Assembly (NCBI GenBank): GCA_936440205.1
Contig: OW387149.1
Span: forward strand, 27,233,151-27,297,150
Source: Lepidonotus clava
Lineage: Eukaryota; Annelida; Polychaeta; Phyllodocida; Polynoidae
DNA length: 64,000 bases
Reading direction: 5' to 3'
The notes below the pieces were generated by a model that was not told where the DNA came from, searched no databases, and was given only the letters and a program-made list of their open reading frames with translations. The translations under genes were made by a program, and so were the position numbers. The stretch's first letter is position 1, and each line of letters opens with the position of its first letter. This document shows, piece after piece, positions 29,751 through 43,600 of this stretch.

Positions 29751-31158
29751 CGAACGTCCGTAATATTTATAAAAAAATAATTAATTAATTTTTTCAAAAC
29801 GATTATTGGAGATGATAACTGTACTAAATAGGCATCTTCAGGTGAAATATTGATGCATTATTTCATCGGCAAGGATGATTTCTCGACGAAAATATGAAAA
29901 ACAAACGTCCGTAATATTTATAAAATTGGCTGTTCTAGGACAAATATGAAAGTAGAAACCCTTTAAACTGCTCAGACTATGTGAGATTAGGTTTGTTAAC
30001 AATAATTAGGGTTGAAAACGTTGATTTAACTTGTACAGGGGAGAAGATGCCACATTGTCAATGTCGAACGAACGTCCGTAATATTTATTTTTCAAAACAC
30101 CTTAAGTGGTGCCACCTTCAAAATACTAACTCCAGGTTAACTATAACACTTTCCCTTTACTTATTGGAGGTTAAGGAAGGTTCTAGCCCACTAAAATGTA
30201 GATTTCATGTTCTTTTTTAGGAGCTGAGACCCCATCACATTGAAATAATGATGAAATATTTTGTATACACAAACTTCAAGATGAGGGAAACCTATGTAAA
30301 TCAGAGGAGATTGCATTCAAACTTCACCCTACAACGTATCAATGTGTACTGAATAGTTAACAAGTGATTACAGCAAAATACAAACCAATTTGATATGAAT
30401 ATTGACTTATATTTGTTCCGAAATATAAATATTACGGACGTTCGGATAAATCTTACGGACGTTCGTTCGCAGTATAAACACTACAACACGCGTGGTATTG
30501 AAAAAGGAACACACTCTGTCGGTTTCAAACCATTGGTAATCATGTTTTACAGCTTCAAATGTCGAATCACTTACATCTGTGTAATCCTGGTGACATAATC
30601 TACAAGCTTACATGGTCAGAAACAGGTGACACTTACTTGTTTGCACGATTTTCGGTGAAGTTTGGCTGAAATTCTTGTGTGACTTGTTGAAAATCTCAGG
30701 AAAAGCCGCCGGTATAACTAGGTCAAAGTCCCCGGATGTTGACTACTTCCGCCGGTTAATATTCTGGCCCGCCAAGATATCGCTTACGGACGTTCGATAA
30801 ATATTACGGACGTTCGTTTTTTTTCCCGATTGCTAGTTCTCAATACCAGGAGGCAAGATCAGGCAATGTTATATTGAAAACTTTTCAAAAGCTTCTAAAC
30901 TATGTGTACAAAAAAAATAAATCAATTCGGCCAGGGTAAACCGGGGCTATAGCAATTAATGTGAAACGAACGTCCGTAATTTTTATTTGTATAATCGTGT
31001 TTAATTCGCTCCCAGGCAAAGACAAGTTGCGATGGTAACAAGGTTTTCACACATATTGAACACCAACATGGACCCTAACTATATATAGTATTATTGATAT
31101 GGAGGGGATTTTATTTCAAGGCTATTTAGTGATATTAAATTTTGATTACGGACATTCG
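29751..31158. promoter_or_regulatory. Right-hand cluster of ATTACGGACGTTCG sites
   Basis: Sites lie at 29751, 29902 and 30069 (inverse), 30431+30452 and 30783+30803 (paired, direct), 30967 (inverse) and 31145 (direct, one change). The first three lie upstream of the start codon at 29677, so they could also control this gene. No tandem array is seen on this side. The rest of 29.7-31.6 kb holds no gene. Confidence 0.75.
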
Positions 31159-31594
31159 TCGGAGTGAAAAATAATGTCCAGAGGACTGTGGTGATTCAGA
31201 TATGATCCATATGATGATAAAAGGTCTTTCAACAATTCCATTTACTATATCTTAATCAAACTAATAGCTTCTGGTGATGTTTTTCTGGCCTAATTTAACA
31301 TGAAAGGATATTTACACATGTCACATATAGCAAAATTTGTGATTTTCATACATTTTTAGAGTATAATGATGAATAGCGCCACCAATATAGGCTGAACATA
31401 TGCAAAAGTATATATTTTCTAAAAGCCTCATGACTGCCTTAAGGCTGATTCACACCTGACAAAGCAGTACTTTAAGCCCAGTTTACACTGAATGATGCAA
31501 CATTGTGTTCCCTCTTAAATAAGACCAAGAAGAAGAGAATATGTCTACTGGTTGGCACTCTGTACCATTTTGAACCTAAAATGGCCTGAAAATG

Positions 31595-31629
31595 CCAATT
31601 GTACATCTGTAGAAAATTTGACCCATATA
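31595..31629 (-). repeat. Right terminal inverted repeat
   Basis: Perfect inverse copy of 22431-22465. It lies about 440 bp beyond the last ATTACGGAC-type site. Confidence 0.75.
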
Positions 31630-32173
31630 CTGGTCAATACACATGCAGTTCTCTTTACTCTGTGTTTTTATTCTTGAAATATTAATTAAATCCCAAAACA
31701 ATAAGTGGGTAAAATATATCTGATTGATAAGCTTGTGTAGTTATTGATTTGTCAAAAATTGATTACTGGTAACACTGACTTATCAGTATGGGAGATATTC
31801 AATAAAAAGAGTGAAGGATTGTAATACTGGATCCCATGCAGAAGTCTTACTTTTATATTTTAGCAAATCTTAAAATATAGAAGTCCTTTAGAAATTAAAT
31901 ATATTTGTGACATATGAATCATATACACAAGATTACTAGCTACATTTAATTCTATATCTGTTCAAGGTACTGATGATCAATAAAACAGTCAGATGCAAAA
32001 GTTTAAAAAGATTAGTCTGACAGCTCCACTAGTACTTGGAGTACTTTGTGTTTCATGAGATTATAGCATTCCACTTAGGCCTATATTTGACTGGCCTGCT
32101 TCTATTGTTCTCCCCATATACCATGGATTACTAAATTTATATTGCAGTAGAGTGAAAAAGAATTACTATAATA

Positions 32174-32290
32174 GAAGGACCACGGGGGGCGTCCGAGGGT
32201 AGCCTTATGACCCATAGGGGATCGTCACAAACCGAGGGCGAAGCCATGGGTCGTACGGCCACCCGAGGACGCCCCCTTAGGTCCTTCTTC
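32174..32290. mobile_element. Short foldback element
   Basis: Arms GAAGGACCACGGGGGGCGTCC and GGACGCCCCCTTAGGTCCTTC pair with few mismatches. The interior repeats GACCCAT and ACCGAGGGCG. 117 bp, no coding capacity, GC-rich in an AT-rich setting. Confidence 0.75.
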
Positions 32291-33149
32291 ATTTTATCAC
32301 CCAAGAAATATTCAAAATATGTTACATTTACTAAGGATAGGGAGTTAAAAGTGAGCGGTGCGTACGGCTTGGCAATATGAACCCGGCTGGGCGGGTGATA
32401 AATTGTAGTCAGACCTGCCGACCCACTCGCCTGGTCTACAGAGCAAGGCTCCCCCCCTTACACCTTCCGGTTTCACTGATAAGGAGTATATTTGGCGTTA
32501 TTCATGAACGGTATATCAAAGGGCTGATATCAAACGTCATAAGTGCTTGGAAATCAATAGAAACCATATTTAAAACTGAATTATCTGCAGCAGCTACACC
32601 ATTGGTTGAACGTCCGACTGACGGCAGCAATAAGTAGATGGAAATAACTTCCTTAAGGATAATCTTGGTCAGGCTATGTTCTTACTCAAGGTTTACATTA
32701 CAATTTCTAGTATGCTGTTTCAGTTATTGTCTAATCACTGTCCTAACCAGCGCCCATACCATACTAAATTAGCAATATATAAAATCCTTCTTCGGAACAG
32801 GAAAATCATACCAGCCACCAAGCCAATCTTAGGACAGCCTTAGGACAGCCTTACAATAGTAGTTCTGTAAGATAGATTTAGTTTGCACAGCCCATGACAA
32901 TGACCAATTGTTGGTATCATAACATTTACAACAATCGCTATCAGCAACATACGGTAAGGGTTTGACGGCCTGTGCAAAGGCCCTTGATACAAGGCTTTAT
33001 CGACAATATTAATGACGTTAGGACAAACACAAGACAACCTGGGAACAATATCATAATAACAAGGATAAAAACTTTTGAAATAGAAAAATAATAAAGTAAA
33101 ACACGTGCCTAGGATAAATCAGTTAATAATATTATATATCAGTAATATA

Positions 33150-33313
33150 ATATTGGACCCAGGATTTTGAGGAAAAAAAAGGGGGGGCCGCTATTGGAAA
33201 ACATTTTCCTTATTTACTTTTTGGCCATAATTATTTTACATTGAGAAAATCTAAATTTGTCAAAAGAAAGGGGAGGCCCTCCCCCGTGTCTCCTTCTCTA
33301 AATCCGCCACTGG
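33150..33313. mobile_element. hAT-type MITE remnant
   Basis: It starts with TTGGACCCAGGATTTTGAGG and ends with AAATCCGCCACTG, the complement of the CAGTGGCGGATTTAG type of end common in animal hAT elements. Related pieces lie at 37180-37240, 43570-43625 and 47960-48110, each with a poly-G or poly-C tract. Confidence 0.55.
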
Positions 33314-33481
33314 TTTACATGAACCGATTTCAGTGTCTGTGTAAACACCCCTTTAGTCCGAAAAGATAACCAGCACTAGTGACTCAACTAACACGTTATC
33401 AATCACTTCTGATATTTAAGGTCTGGGTCGGATCCACTTACCCAGTACGTACTGTTCCTGTTGACCAAATTTCCAAAGATC

Positions 33482-36400
33482 ATGGCTGGACCTGGTGGAC
33501 AAGATGGTAAGATGATTTACTGCTGTGACTTTAGTTATTCACAACGTTTTTACTATAGAAGCTGTCATTTCCACCTGATAGGCCTATTGCCAAGAAAAAT
33601 AGGGTAGAATGCACAATATAGGGTCGGTCTTTGTATGTAGTGGGACGTCATGAAATGTTAAATTGTTGAAGAATACTGAGACCTATGGTTAGAGTTAGTG
33701 TTAAACGAGCCATACAGATTGTTTAGATGAAAGGGATATATAATTTTATGATTGATTAATGTATGACACCAATTAGGTATAAAGCAATATAGCGTCATAA
33801 GGTGCTGTCCCACACAGTGCATTATATTCGAAAGGAACTGTCAGACAGTAATTGTACAGGAAATTCCTAGTGCTACTAAACTAGTGCAATGAGAAGAATG
33901 GGTCAGTTTTCCGTAAAAGGGTCGGCAAGCATCGTTGAGACAACGATTCAATTGGAAGTAGCTAGATAATTGCATGAAGCAAGATTAGATCTGAATATAT
34001 CATGCAATGATCATTATGATAACCTTTTTTTCTACTTTCAAATAATCCACTGACAACACACAAGACACTATCATGGTAGCACTGTATGACTTTGCCGCCC
34101 AAAATGATGACCAGATTTCGTTCAAAAAGGGGGACCTAATAGTAGTTAAGGTAAGTGCCGTGTACCCATGTCCATTCTTTCGTATATGAACGGGAAAAAT
34201 AATGTCTATACCGGGTGGCTTATGTGTGCAGGTTTAAATGAAGAAATGAGATGGAAACCAGTCAATAAGGAGGGGTATATGACACTCACATATCAGATTC
34301 AGTAACTATTCATTGTTATTACTGACAATGAAGGTACAGCTTATATGTCAAAAAAAATAGTATCCATTACTGCATTAAGTAATTACATTTAGAGTTTCCA
34401 TCAGTTAAAATGAAACAAGTAATTTCATTTCCACCAACCGTACTGTATTAACCCTATGTCTGTATTTATTAATGATGGTCCTGTCACTTTTGTACAGACT
34501 TATACTTATCTGGGAGTTGTTATTGATGCTGAGTTGACCTTTTTAAGTTACTTCAATAAGCTCAAATCAATAATATTGAATAAACTGTTTGGATTGTTGA
34601 AATTGCGTAGGTATATCACCTGTAGTGCAGCATTGAGTGTATATAAACAGACGATTTTGCCTTATTTTGATTATGCTGGTTTTATTTTAATTTGTTTGGC
34701 TGCAAAATATAGAGAGGAATTACAATTCATGCAAAATGATTGCCTACGTGCATGTTATAATGTAAACTAGGATGACTTTATTCGAATTGATGATTTACAT
34801 CTTAGAGCACATTTATTGAGCCTTGAGCAACAAAGACAAAAGCAGTTATTGAACCTAATGTTTATTCATAGTAAAATTCCAAATGTACAAAAGATTCAGT
34901 CAAGACCCACTCGGGGAAATAATAAATATGTTTTTAAAACAGACAAATATAATGGAGGTAAATATGATAAGAGTCCTTTTTACAAAGGAACTATATTGTG
35001 GAATCGATTAACATCTGAAATCCAATATAGTCCTGATATTTTTAGTTTTAAGTTTTCAGTGCGCAAATTGTACAAACGTTTTGACGAAAATTTGACATAA
35101 TTTATTTTGTGTATCGTGTCTGTAATTTCCATGTTTTCATACTGTGTGATATCATATAAAGATTTCATGTTATCATTTTCAATTATTATACTTGATCTGG
35201 AAGACCAGGGGGGTTACCCCTGAAGATTACGTTAGAAATAAATAATAAAAAAAAAATAAAAAAAAAACCTTCAAATACCCACCAACATTCCATATCATAA
35301 ACAAAAACATAGTCTCACCAAGGCACAACTTTTAATACAATTAGTCACTATCAGCTTTCGCTTGTCGATACTTGTAATGATTGATGAGGAACTTTCTTTG
35401 AAAATTAGGCTCACATATCAGAGGATTGGGTCTGGGGCACGTTGGATGGTAAAGAAGGCCTGTTCCCCGCTGTTTACTTGCAAAACCTGCCGGATGATAA
35501 TCAGTCAGTAAGTATTCTGTCAAAGAAAATAGACACTTCGCACGTTAATGAGCAAACGTTATATCTAAACCACCACTATCATTCACTTTATTAATGTATT
35601 AACTTTTTTTAATTCTCCCTAGCACGGATAGCTGATTTACAGTATTTCAAGCACCTGCAGGTTAATTTTGACTAATTTTGTCGACCAAAATACATGGAAA
35701 TTTATAGAAATAAACACATATTTGCCATATTTCCATGTGAAATGCATGAATTTTCGAACCAACTCAAGAAAATGATAAGCATATATAATAAAGGAAAAAA
35801 TGGTTGATATTAATTTCCACTACCTTAAACCACATAATACCATGATTAGTGAACATTTCTATACTTAAGCCTGCAGTTTGTGGACATAATGTTAGCCTAG
35901 ATCAGAATGCATGCTATGAAATATTTCATAGCATGCATTCTGATCTAGGCTAACATGCAGGTAAAATTCAAGAAATTGACTATCTGTGGTTGGGAGAATT
36001 GGAACTTATCAAATGGGTGAAACATTGAAGGCCGTATTCCACATACCAAAAGTATGCGCGATTGATATAGAGCCTCTCCATGGTTACATTCCATATCGAT
36101 GACATCCACTTTCGGAACACTTTCGGCATACTCTCAGCACTTCAAGTCTACCACAGGCTGCCAATTTACACTTGACAAACCAGCCGCAGATACATAATCA
36201 GCAGGAAATAATAACCAACATGTCAGTACATTGTATTTGCAAGGCCGCCGATTACGTATTGTCACTGTCGAAAGTATATCGACGCCACATCACTAAAGCA
36301 CTTTCAGCATGTTGAATACGGCCCTTCAGCATAATCATTATTATCATGATGCTAACATTCTGCTTAAAGGGAGCCAAAACCAATATAATTGACAAAATTT

Positions 36401-39400
36401 TCAAAACTCAGATAAGTATAGAAATATGTTAGATGAGTCTAGATAAGGTCAGTGGTAAAGTATTAGCTGTGAAAACTAGCTCAAACTGAAGTAGAATGCC
36501 ACAAGAGATGGTAATATTTGCATTTGTTTGTAAACAAACCCTATTTTTGTGGATCCACATTACTTGATTTGAGCATGTAAAATGTGTTTTTAATTATTTT
36601 TTTTTACTATATTTCATGCTTTAAAGTTTAACATGGGCCAGAAATATGCTCAAGGAAGGGATCTCCATGATTGTTTGAGTTAAGAAAATTTCATTGAATT
36701 TATTAGTTTTGGCTCCCTTTAAGGAATTCAGTTGGTAATAAACATCAAAGTTTCCCTCGTCTTTTTTCTGTGATTCGTATATGATTTTCACCTTCATATG
36801 CGGTATTCCATATAATGTTTCCGTTGGACATATATAGCAAAATCTGCGTTATTGTGTTATTCAATATTTTGATCTGGAATTTAAAGTTGTTGTTTTTTCT
36901 TCCTTGAAGGACTGTGATTGTTCTGATGTATTTTTTACTACCGACACGTTCGACAGTGCATCAACGTTGTCCACCCCTAGTGCCCCACCCGAGGAACCTC
37001 TGTACCCCATACTGCCCACCCTAGCCCAGGAGGGCAATTCGTCCCCTCATGTTCCCACCACCCCATCCCCTTCAGACGACGTGCAGAGAATGGCGGCCTT
37101 CGACAACTTCAGAAACACCGTGGAGGACTTTGCAACGAATCTATTGTTCCCCTTTCAGGTAGGCGTCATTAAGGGAAGGATCCAGGATCCAGGAGGGGGT
37201 GGGTAGGGATTTAGGGGCTTTTGACCCCCCCTCCTCTGTTTGTTTTCTTATATTTTAGTTCATTTATTTATCTATGTATTTTTATTATTATTATTTATTT
37301 ATCTTAGGGGGGGGACTTGTAATTAACAAAGAGAAGAAAACGATGAGTGTTTGTGCTAAAATATGCGTTGTTTCAATACAAAGCCTTTCAGGAATACTGT
37401 ATACATTTTCATTACCAGAAATTATAATCATGGTTCTGTGGCAGAATGTACTGAATAATAATAGTACATTACTATAGTAATTCAACTAGATATTATGCAT
37501 GTTACAATTTTGATAAAAAATATCAAACAGAAACTGTAGTGCTCAAGATCAAGTGCTAGCAGACCTGTCCTTTACATCTTGTTCAATGAAGTGGCCTGGT
37601 GTGTTAAATTTGAAACAACTTTTTTGGGCCAATATCATTTAAAACACAATGTGATATGTTCTTTAAAGAGACAATGAAACTCTCTACATTTTGTTCAAAT
37701 TGTCAAACACAGAAAGCGCTTCTAACAATGTGTTTATTAACTTGGGAATGTTGTAAAAGTTTAAAGGGAGGTTCGGCTGTAAATACAAAGTTATTTGGTC
37801 ATATTCATAATTGTTTGAATACATTGTATTGTATTATAGTTCCTGCTGAAAGTCTTGCTGAGTGATGCAGCCATCAGTACCAAGACCGGACTGGTGGTTC
37901 TACGCTGGAATCAACTGATAACTGGCACACACTGCTTTCTGAGGTATTTTCTTTTACCGCCTTTAGCATTTCTGCATTGAAAAGTAGACTGCAGTTAATC
38001 AGGTTGGAGAACCGGCACTCTTCTAAATGTGGTACCTAATTATAGTGTGCACTATAGCTAGAAGATGGCTTCTGGGGTGGCCTATAGTAGAAATACAACT
38101 TTACAAGTTTGTATATAAAAAGCATGTTATGGAGATGATGTTTCATAAGGTTTTGCCAACTCTGTTTGGTCACTCGATGTTATAAAATCATCATGAACTT
38201 GAATATTGATACATTTAGCTTGTTTCTATCACAGGGGTAGAATCTAAAGGTTCACAAGCGAATTTCCATTACACAAAGTCATCACTGGTTGCACAAAGTG
38301 TACATGTTCTAGTTGTTAACCTTGCAGTCACTTTTTCAACCATACGTATGATCCTCCAGATGTTTGTGGTATAATGACGAGTAAAGCGGTGATACCAATT
38401 ATAATGAGAATCAGAATGATAAATGTTATTTATGATAATTAGATGAACCAAAGTATTGGTTACAATGAGCCCTGTCTCTGTGCGCATAAACTCACAGACT
38501 CTGGGATTTCTAAATCTGAAAGTTTAATGTTTTACTTGCGCACGTGTTGCTAAAGCTAGCCATCTATACCGCGTTTCTATAAGGTCTGTGCATATAGTTT
38601 TCGCAGTTATAACACTTCACAAACGCCTTTGTATATACTCACCACCTGTGTAAACCCTCACCACCTTTCACGAGTGAAAATATAGTTGCAATACCCTCAA
38701 TCTTCATCAATGCGGGAAATACTCGTTAATTGAAGTACTTAAAAACAAGAGACGTATACCTCGGGCCTTATGGCTTTTTTTTATTTTTCAAATCTCTAGA
38801 CTGTGTCAAAACATGAGTTTATACATAAAACATGAACATGTGCATTAAGATATCCTTCTGTATACATCTCCCCCCCCCCCCCCCCCCAAAAAAAAAAAAA
38901 TAATAAAAATAAAAAAAAAAATCCGTCCCTGGGAAGCATACTGAGCGGTAAACAAACACAGTGCAGCAAGGAATCATTCCCCAGTAAAATAGCCAAGGAC
39001 GCCCTGCGTCCACAGCACGGCGAGGGTGCGCACCGCTCTGTTGTATACAGTGCAGTCAGGGTTGGATCGGGTGCACCAAGTCAGGTGCGCAATTATAGGA
39101 CGGTTCAGTTCAAAGTCTTCCTCCATACTTAGTTAACAAACTTTTTGAATTTTAATGTTGTTGTCCTGCATAAGTATCCCTTTTCTTATCACTCTTGGCA
39201 AACATCGGCATAGAGAGTATTCTTTTATCTTTAAAGGTATTCATGGTAGGTTTAAATCTTTTCTATATTGCATGAAATAGTGCTCTTCATCGAAGTGAGT
39301 GGAAGGCTCGCCAGCAAAAGACTCCTTTACGGATCGGTGACGTGATTTGCCAGAATGTAAGTTAATGATTTCACTCTCTAAACTAATAATATTTACCGGA

Positions 39401-40302
39401 TCACAATCGTTATTAATAATTTTGCCATGAATAGGAAATACAAGTAACAACAGTAATTAGTTTGAACCTAGTTGGAATGTTGTTATTTCGGGCTCTTTTA
39501 AACTGTTTCACCAATCTATTCAGATATGAAGGTGTCCTAGAAAATCAAGTTTCAGCAGTTACATCCAGGTTGCAAGTAATGTTCAGACTTAAAAAAGACA
39601 GATAAAACTAGCTGATTCATTATTGAACACCTTTATTTAACTCCTTTATGCCCAAATACATATTCTTGATTGTTTAGTGTTATCAATTATCAATTTTGAG
39701 CATGACATTGTTTTTTTCAAATTTATTATCTTGTTTCTCTAAATGCCTAGTAAGGTATATGTATATGTCCTTCTTTACTTATTCCCCATTCTTTCACTTC
39801 CAGATGCATCACATAGAGATATTCCGAGATCTTGGAAAGTGGCTCAATAAACTGGAAAGTGCATTGAAAAGAGAACCAGGTCCTATGTTTAGAAATCGAT
39901 TTGCCGACAGTTTCAAAGAGGTGAGGTTATGTTACAATTATCCAATAGAGAGAATGAAAGAAATAAGATTTATTTCAATTACTCTATAATTTAATGCAGT
40001 AAAAATATGTAAGTCGCAAAGCTCTTACTGTGTGGTATACATTCTTGGCAAATAGTAGGCATTGTGCATAAAGTAATATTATTCATAAAGTCCAAGCTAT
40101 AAGATTCACTTTTGATATTTAAGATATAGTTTCATCCCATTGCGATTAGGTGTCACCAACCAAGGTCATCGTGCATCATCGGGCATGTAAGAATTTTCGT
40201 TGAGTGAGAAGTCCCTGTATCATGTAATAAATGTACATTGTTATATATATATATGTGTGTGTGTGTGTATATATATATATATGTATACATATATATATAT
40301 AC

Positions 40303-40336
<34 letters not shown>

Positions 40337-40567
40337 CACTCCGCAATATTGGACCTTTTTAAAACCTTTAATTTTGTAAATGGGGCCGTTGAGGTTCATT
40401 AAAGGCTTATGATATGTCACCTTTCCAACACCTTTGCAAGATCTTTGATGAATGCTTAAAGGTCTTGTAAACGTGGCCTTTCCATTACCTTAAGCACACC
40501 TCAATGGCCCCATTTACAGAAACTTAAAGGTCTTAAAGGTCTTTCTTCACACATGATATATACATTT

Positions 40568-40600
<33 letters not shown>

Positions 40601-43600
40601 ATCCTAGCATGTTGTTTGTATAATTTTATTAATTTCATTGTATTGATCAGGTGCAATGGGAGGGGCCCCGTCTGAACATGGTAGAGTACCTGAAGGTACC
40701 CCTGAAGCAGGTGACAGCCTACCAAGAGCTGGCGCAAAAGGTGAGGAGCATTCAGCAATCTGTACAGTTTCCAGGGTAGTTACATATCTAACTGGAAAAC
40801 TACATATTCATCTGTAATTACAGGTCAGTTTTCCTTCCAAAATTGTCATTATTTCCAGGGAGATGTCAAGTAGCTGTTTTAAGGACATGTTTGTTCACGT
40901 TCAAGAATAGCACACGAAAATCTTATTATTTCAGTGCATTTGATGCCTGCAACCTGGTTATGAGTTCTTTAAACCACAGCTACTATATGTACATTATTGT
41001 ATATGTATATATATCTTATCCCTATATGGCACCCACCCAGTGGCCCGTTGCACAATGGGTTTCGTAACAACGAAAATAATTTTAGTTAAGAAATTAATAT
41101 TCTCGTAAAAACTATGGTTTGGCACTTTTTTTTCTATTTTTAGAATGCCCCCAGAGAGCTGTAAATTTTACTGAATTTTCTCTAATTTATTTCCTTTTTA
41201 CATCAATTTACAGAATTCAATTTCATTCAATAGAACCAGAGATTTTACTCTTTTTGTAAAATCGTTGCAACCAAACCTTTGTTAAAGATATCTTTGTTTG
41301 ATCCTCACAACGAAAATCCATTGTGCAACGGACCACTGTGCTTTTCCAAATTCAATTTCTTTTTGTAAAGCCCCATTCACCCTGGTGAACATGGTTTGTA
41401 GTAGATTTCTGTGATCTGCAAATGTTGGAAACAGTAGGTTATTGTAGCCCTCTGCGACCTGGTTCCTTGCGAATTTTGTCAACATGTTGAATATTTTCAC
41501 AGAGAACCTGTGCGAGTCAGGCTGAGATTGCTTCCAGAAATGATTGTAATGGACCTCAGCTCTCAGTGTGAATGCTTTTTGTCCCATTTTGCTGACTTAC
41601 AATTATTTCATCTCACCTGGGGTTTATTTCTAAATGCAAAAATAGTTGTGTCTCCCCACACAGAAAGGATGCTCTGAGGGGGTTATATCTTAAGCTGTAT
41701 AGCTAATATTAAAGGAGATATGGGTAGATATGTAAAAAAATAGGGATGAAAATGTCTTAAACCAACTTTTTGTGTACAATTCAGTTATCCCACTCTAAAC
41801 ATTCCATATAGTGTGGAAAACATTCTATTTGGAATGTCAATGGAATGTTTTTCCCCTATATATTACCTAACATTAGATGTTTGGAGCATCCTTTCTGTGT
41901 GGGAGTCACAAATTCATTCTCTGCGAGAGAAACGTTGACCAGGGCAAATCGGGCTTTGTGAACATTGCTTTAGAGTGTCTTTAAGGTGATGTATGTCAGC
42001 CTAAGGGTAATTAAAAATCACAAATCCAGGACTCCTTTGGCTCCTTTATTGATACACACCTCCTACTCGATGTTTGACCACACTGCCCTCTGTGAGTGTC
42101 TCGCCCTGGCCTCCACCCACTAACACTGTTACATTCCAGAGTGTTATCTTTCTCTCCCAGGCTTGACGCCCAACTGGCAACGGGTCGACTACCAAACTAA
42201 ACTCTGCTCATAATAACCACTCGTTGACTGCCATGGGCCGCAGTAGCTACAGGGGTATATCTAGAAGGCGGTCATGTGGCTGTTGCGTATACATTGCAGC
42301 CACCACTGAGTACTAATATGGCAATGTGAATGATAAATATGAGATATACATAACCTATACACACAATAAAAGTGTATCAAAATATACCACTGTGTTACAT
42401 GTGTTTCAGATTTTACACGTTACCAATCAACATCATCCCGACCACCATGACCTGGAAACGGCTTGTTCTCAATTGGCAGACATTCAAGATCAAATGGAAG
42501 CAGACTCACTCTCCAAAGTCGGGAAAAATATCAGGTTTTTCAAACCCGGAGAAAAGATTGACATTTCAGCAAAACAACTGAAGTTCTCAGGGAATTTAAT
42601 TGAGGTAGGAAAATACATGTATTTATTACAAGGCATCTGTGTTTTACGTTATAGAAAAATGTAAAATACGTTCAAACAGTGTCTTTTTGTTTTATAAGAG
42701 GATATATGGACAGCAAGGCATTTGAAATATCATGCTACGCATGATTAAATATTCTTATGACTCCCTAAGGTTTGTTACTTTTGTACAATATGTTCTTTAT
42801 AAACCGACGACAGAGGAAGTAAATCTGGATTTGGAAGATGGATTCATTTTGTTATTAGATCTGTTCAAAACATCAATTCACAACAATGTTTCCTGATTTC
42901 ATCAGGTCAAGAAGAAAAGACGAGTAGAAACCATGGCCTACCTCATGAACGACACCTTGCTGCTTGCTGAGCCAAACGTCTTGTATGAAACATGTACGGC
43001 GGTAAGTAACATAATTGTAACTTGGATGAAATTTACTTAGAAACATTACATTGTATGATGGCGCATGATACATGCTCTTCAAGTCCAAACGTTTATGATC
43101 AACACACGTTTGATATAACGGGCACAATCAGAAATGTCTGCTATTGCAAATGACAGATAATGCATATAACCATTTACTGGAGATCATGCATGAGGTGTAA
43201 TTATGGAGTGATAAGTAACAAGATACAAGGAAATTTATACGTTTGGACAATATTGATAAGTGAAATATTCATAAAATCTTCCTATGTTCACTGAAGAGTT
43301 TATAAGTTGCATGGTGTGCGTTAGTTGGCAATGAGTCAGCAACAATTTACAAAATGTTCCTATATATTCATACCAAACAGTCCATCCCCCTACACACGCT
43401 GAGGGTGAGGAAGGCAGCTGAAAGAATGGACTTTACTGTAGAAGTGAAAGGGACGCCAACACGCACAATCCATTTGAGAACAACATCTGAGCGAAAGAGG
43501 CAAGATGGCCATTTTCCTTATCAAATTTTTCCCACGATTATTTTAGTTCTCACATTATTAAATTGTATGAATAACCCAGGGGCAGATCAAGAGTGGGGGG

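Larger units (their letters stand above)
22431..31629. mobile_element. Candidate novel 9.2-kb DNA transposon
   Basis: The sequence at 22431-22465 is repeated perfectly in inverse orientation at 31595-31629 (35 bp). Inside are about 24 copies of ATTACGGACGTTCG or its complement, clustered near both ends (22623-25139 and 29751-31158), and one spliced minus-strand gene (25279-29677) with an RNase H-like core. I see none of these motifs elsewhere in the window. Terminal inverted repeats plus iterated subterminal sites plus a DDE-like gene is the layout of a cut-and-paste transposon. No clear target duplication was found, so the exact ends are uncertain. No capsid or polymerase gene is present. 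Confidence 0.6.
31630..33481. other. Intergenic region upstream of the SH3-DH-PH gene
   Basis: No gene supported. It holds a GC-rich inverted-repeat element at 32174-32290 and an old element at 33150-33313. The rest is AT-rich. Confidence 0.5.

Noticed and set aside
22431-31629. Assignment of the 9.2-kb element to the KDZ (Kyakuja-Dileera-Zisupton) group
   Set aside because: The HGKGPCDG core does not match the His/Cys pattern I recall for KDZ transposases; left unnamed.
32377-32637. 86-codon frame
   Set aside because: No recognisable domain; isolated in repeat-rich intergenic DNA.
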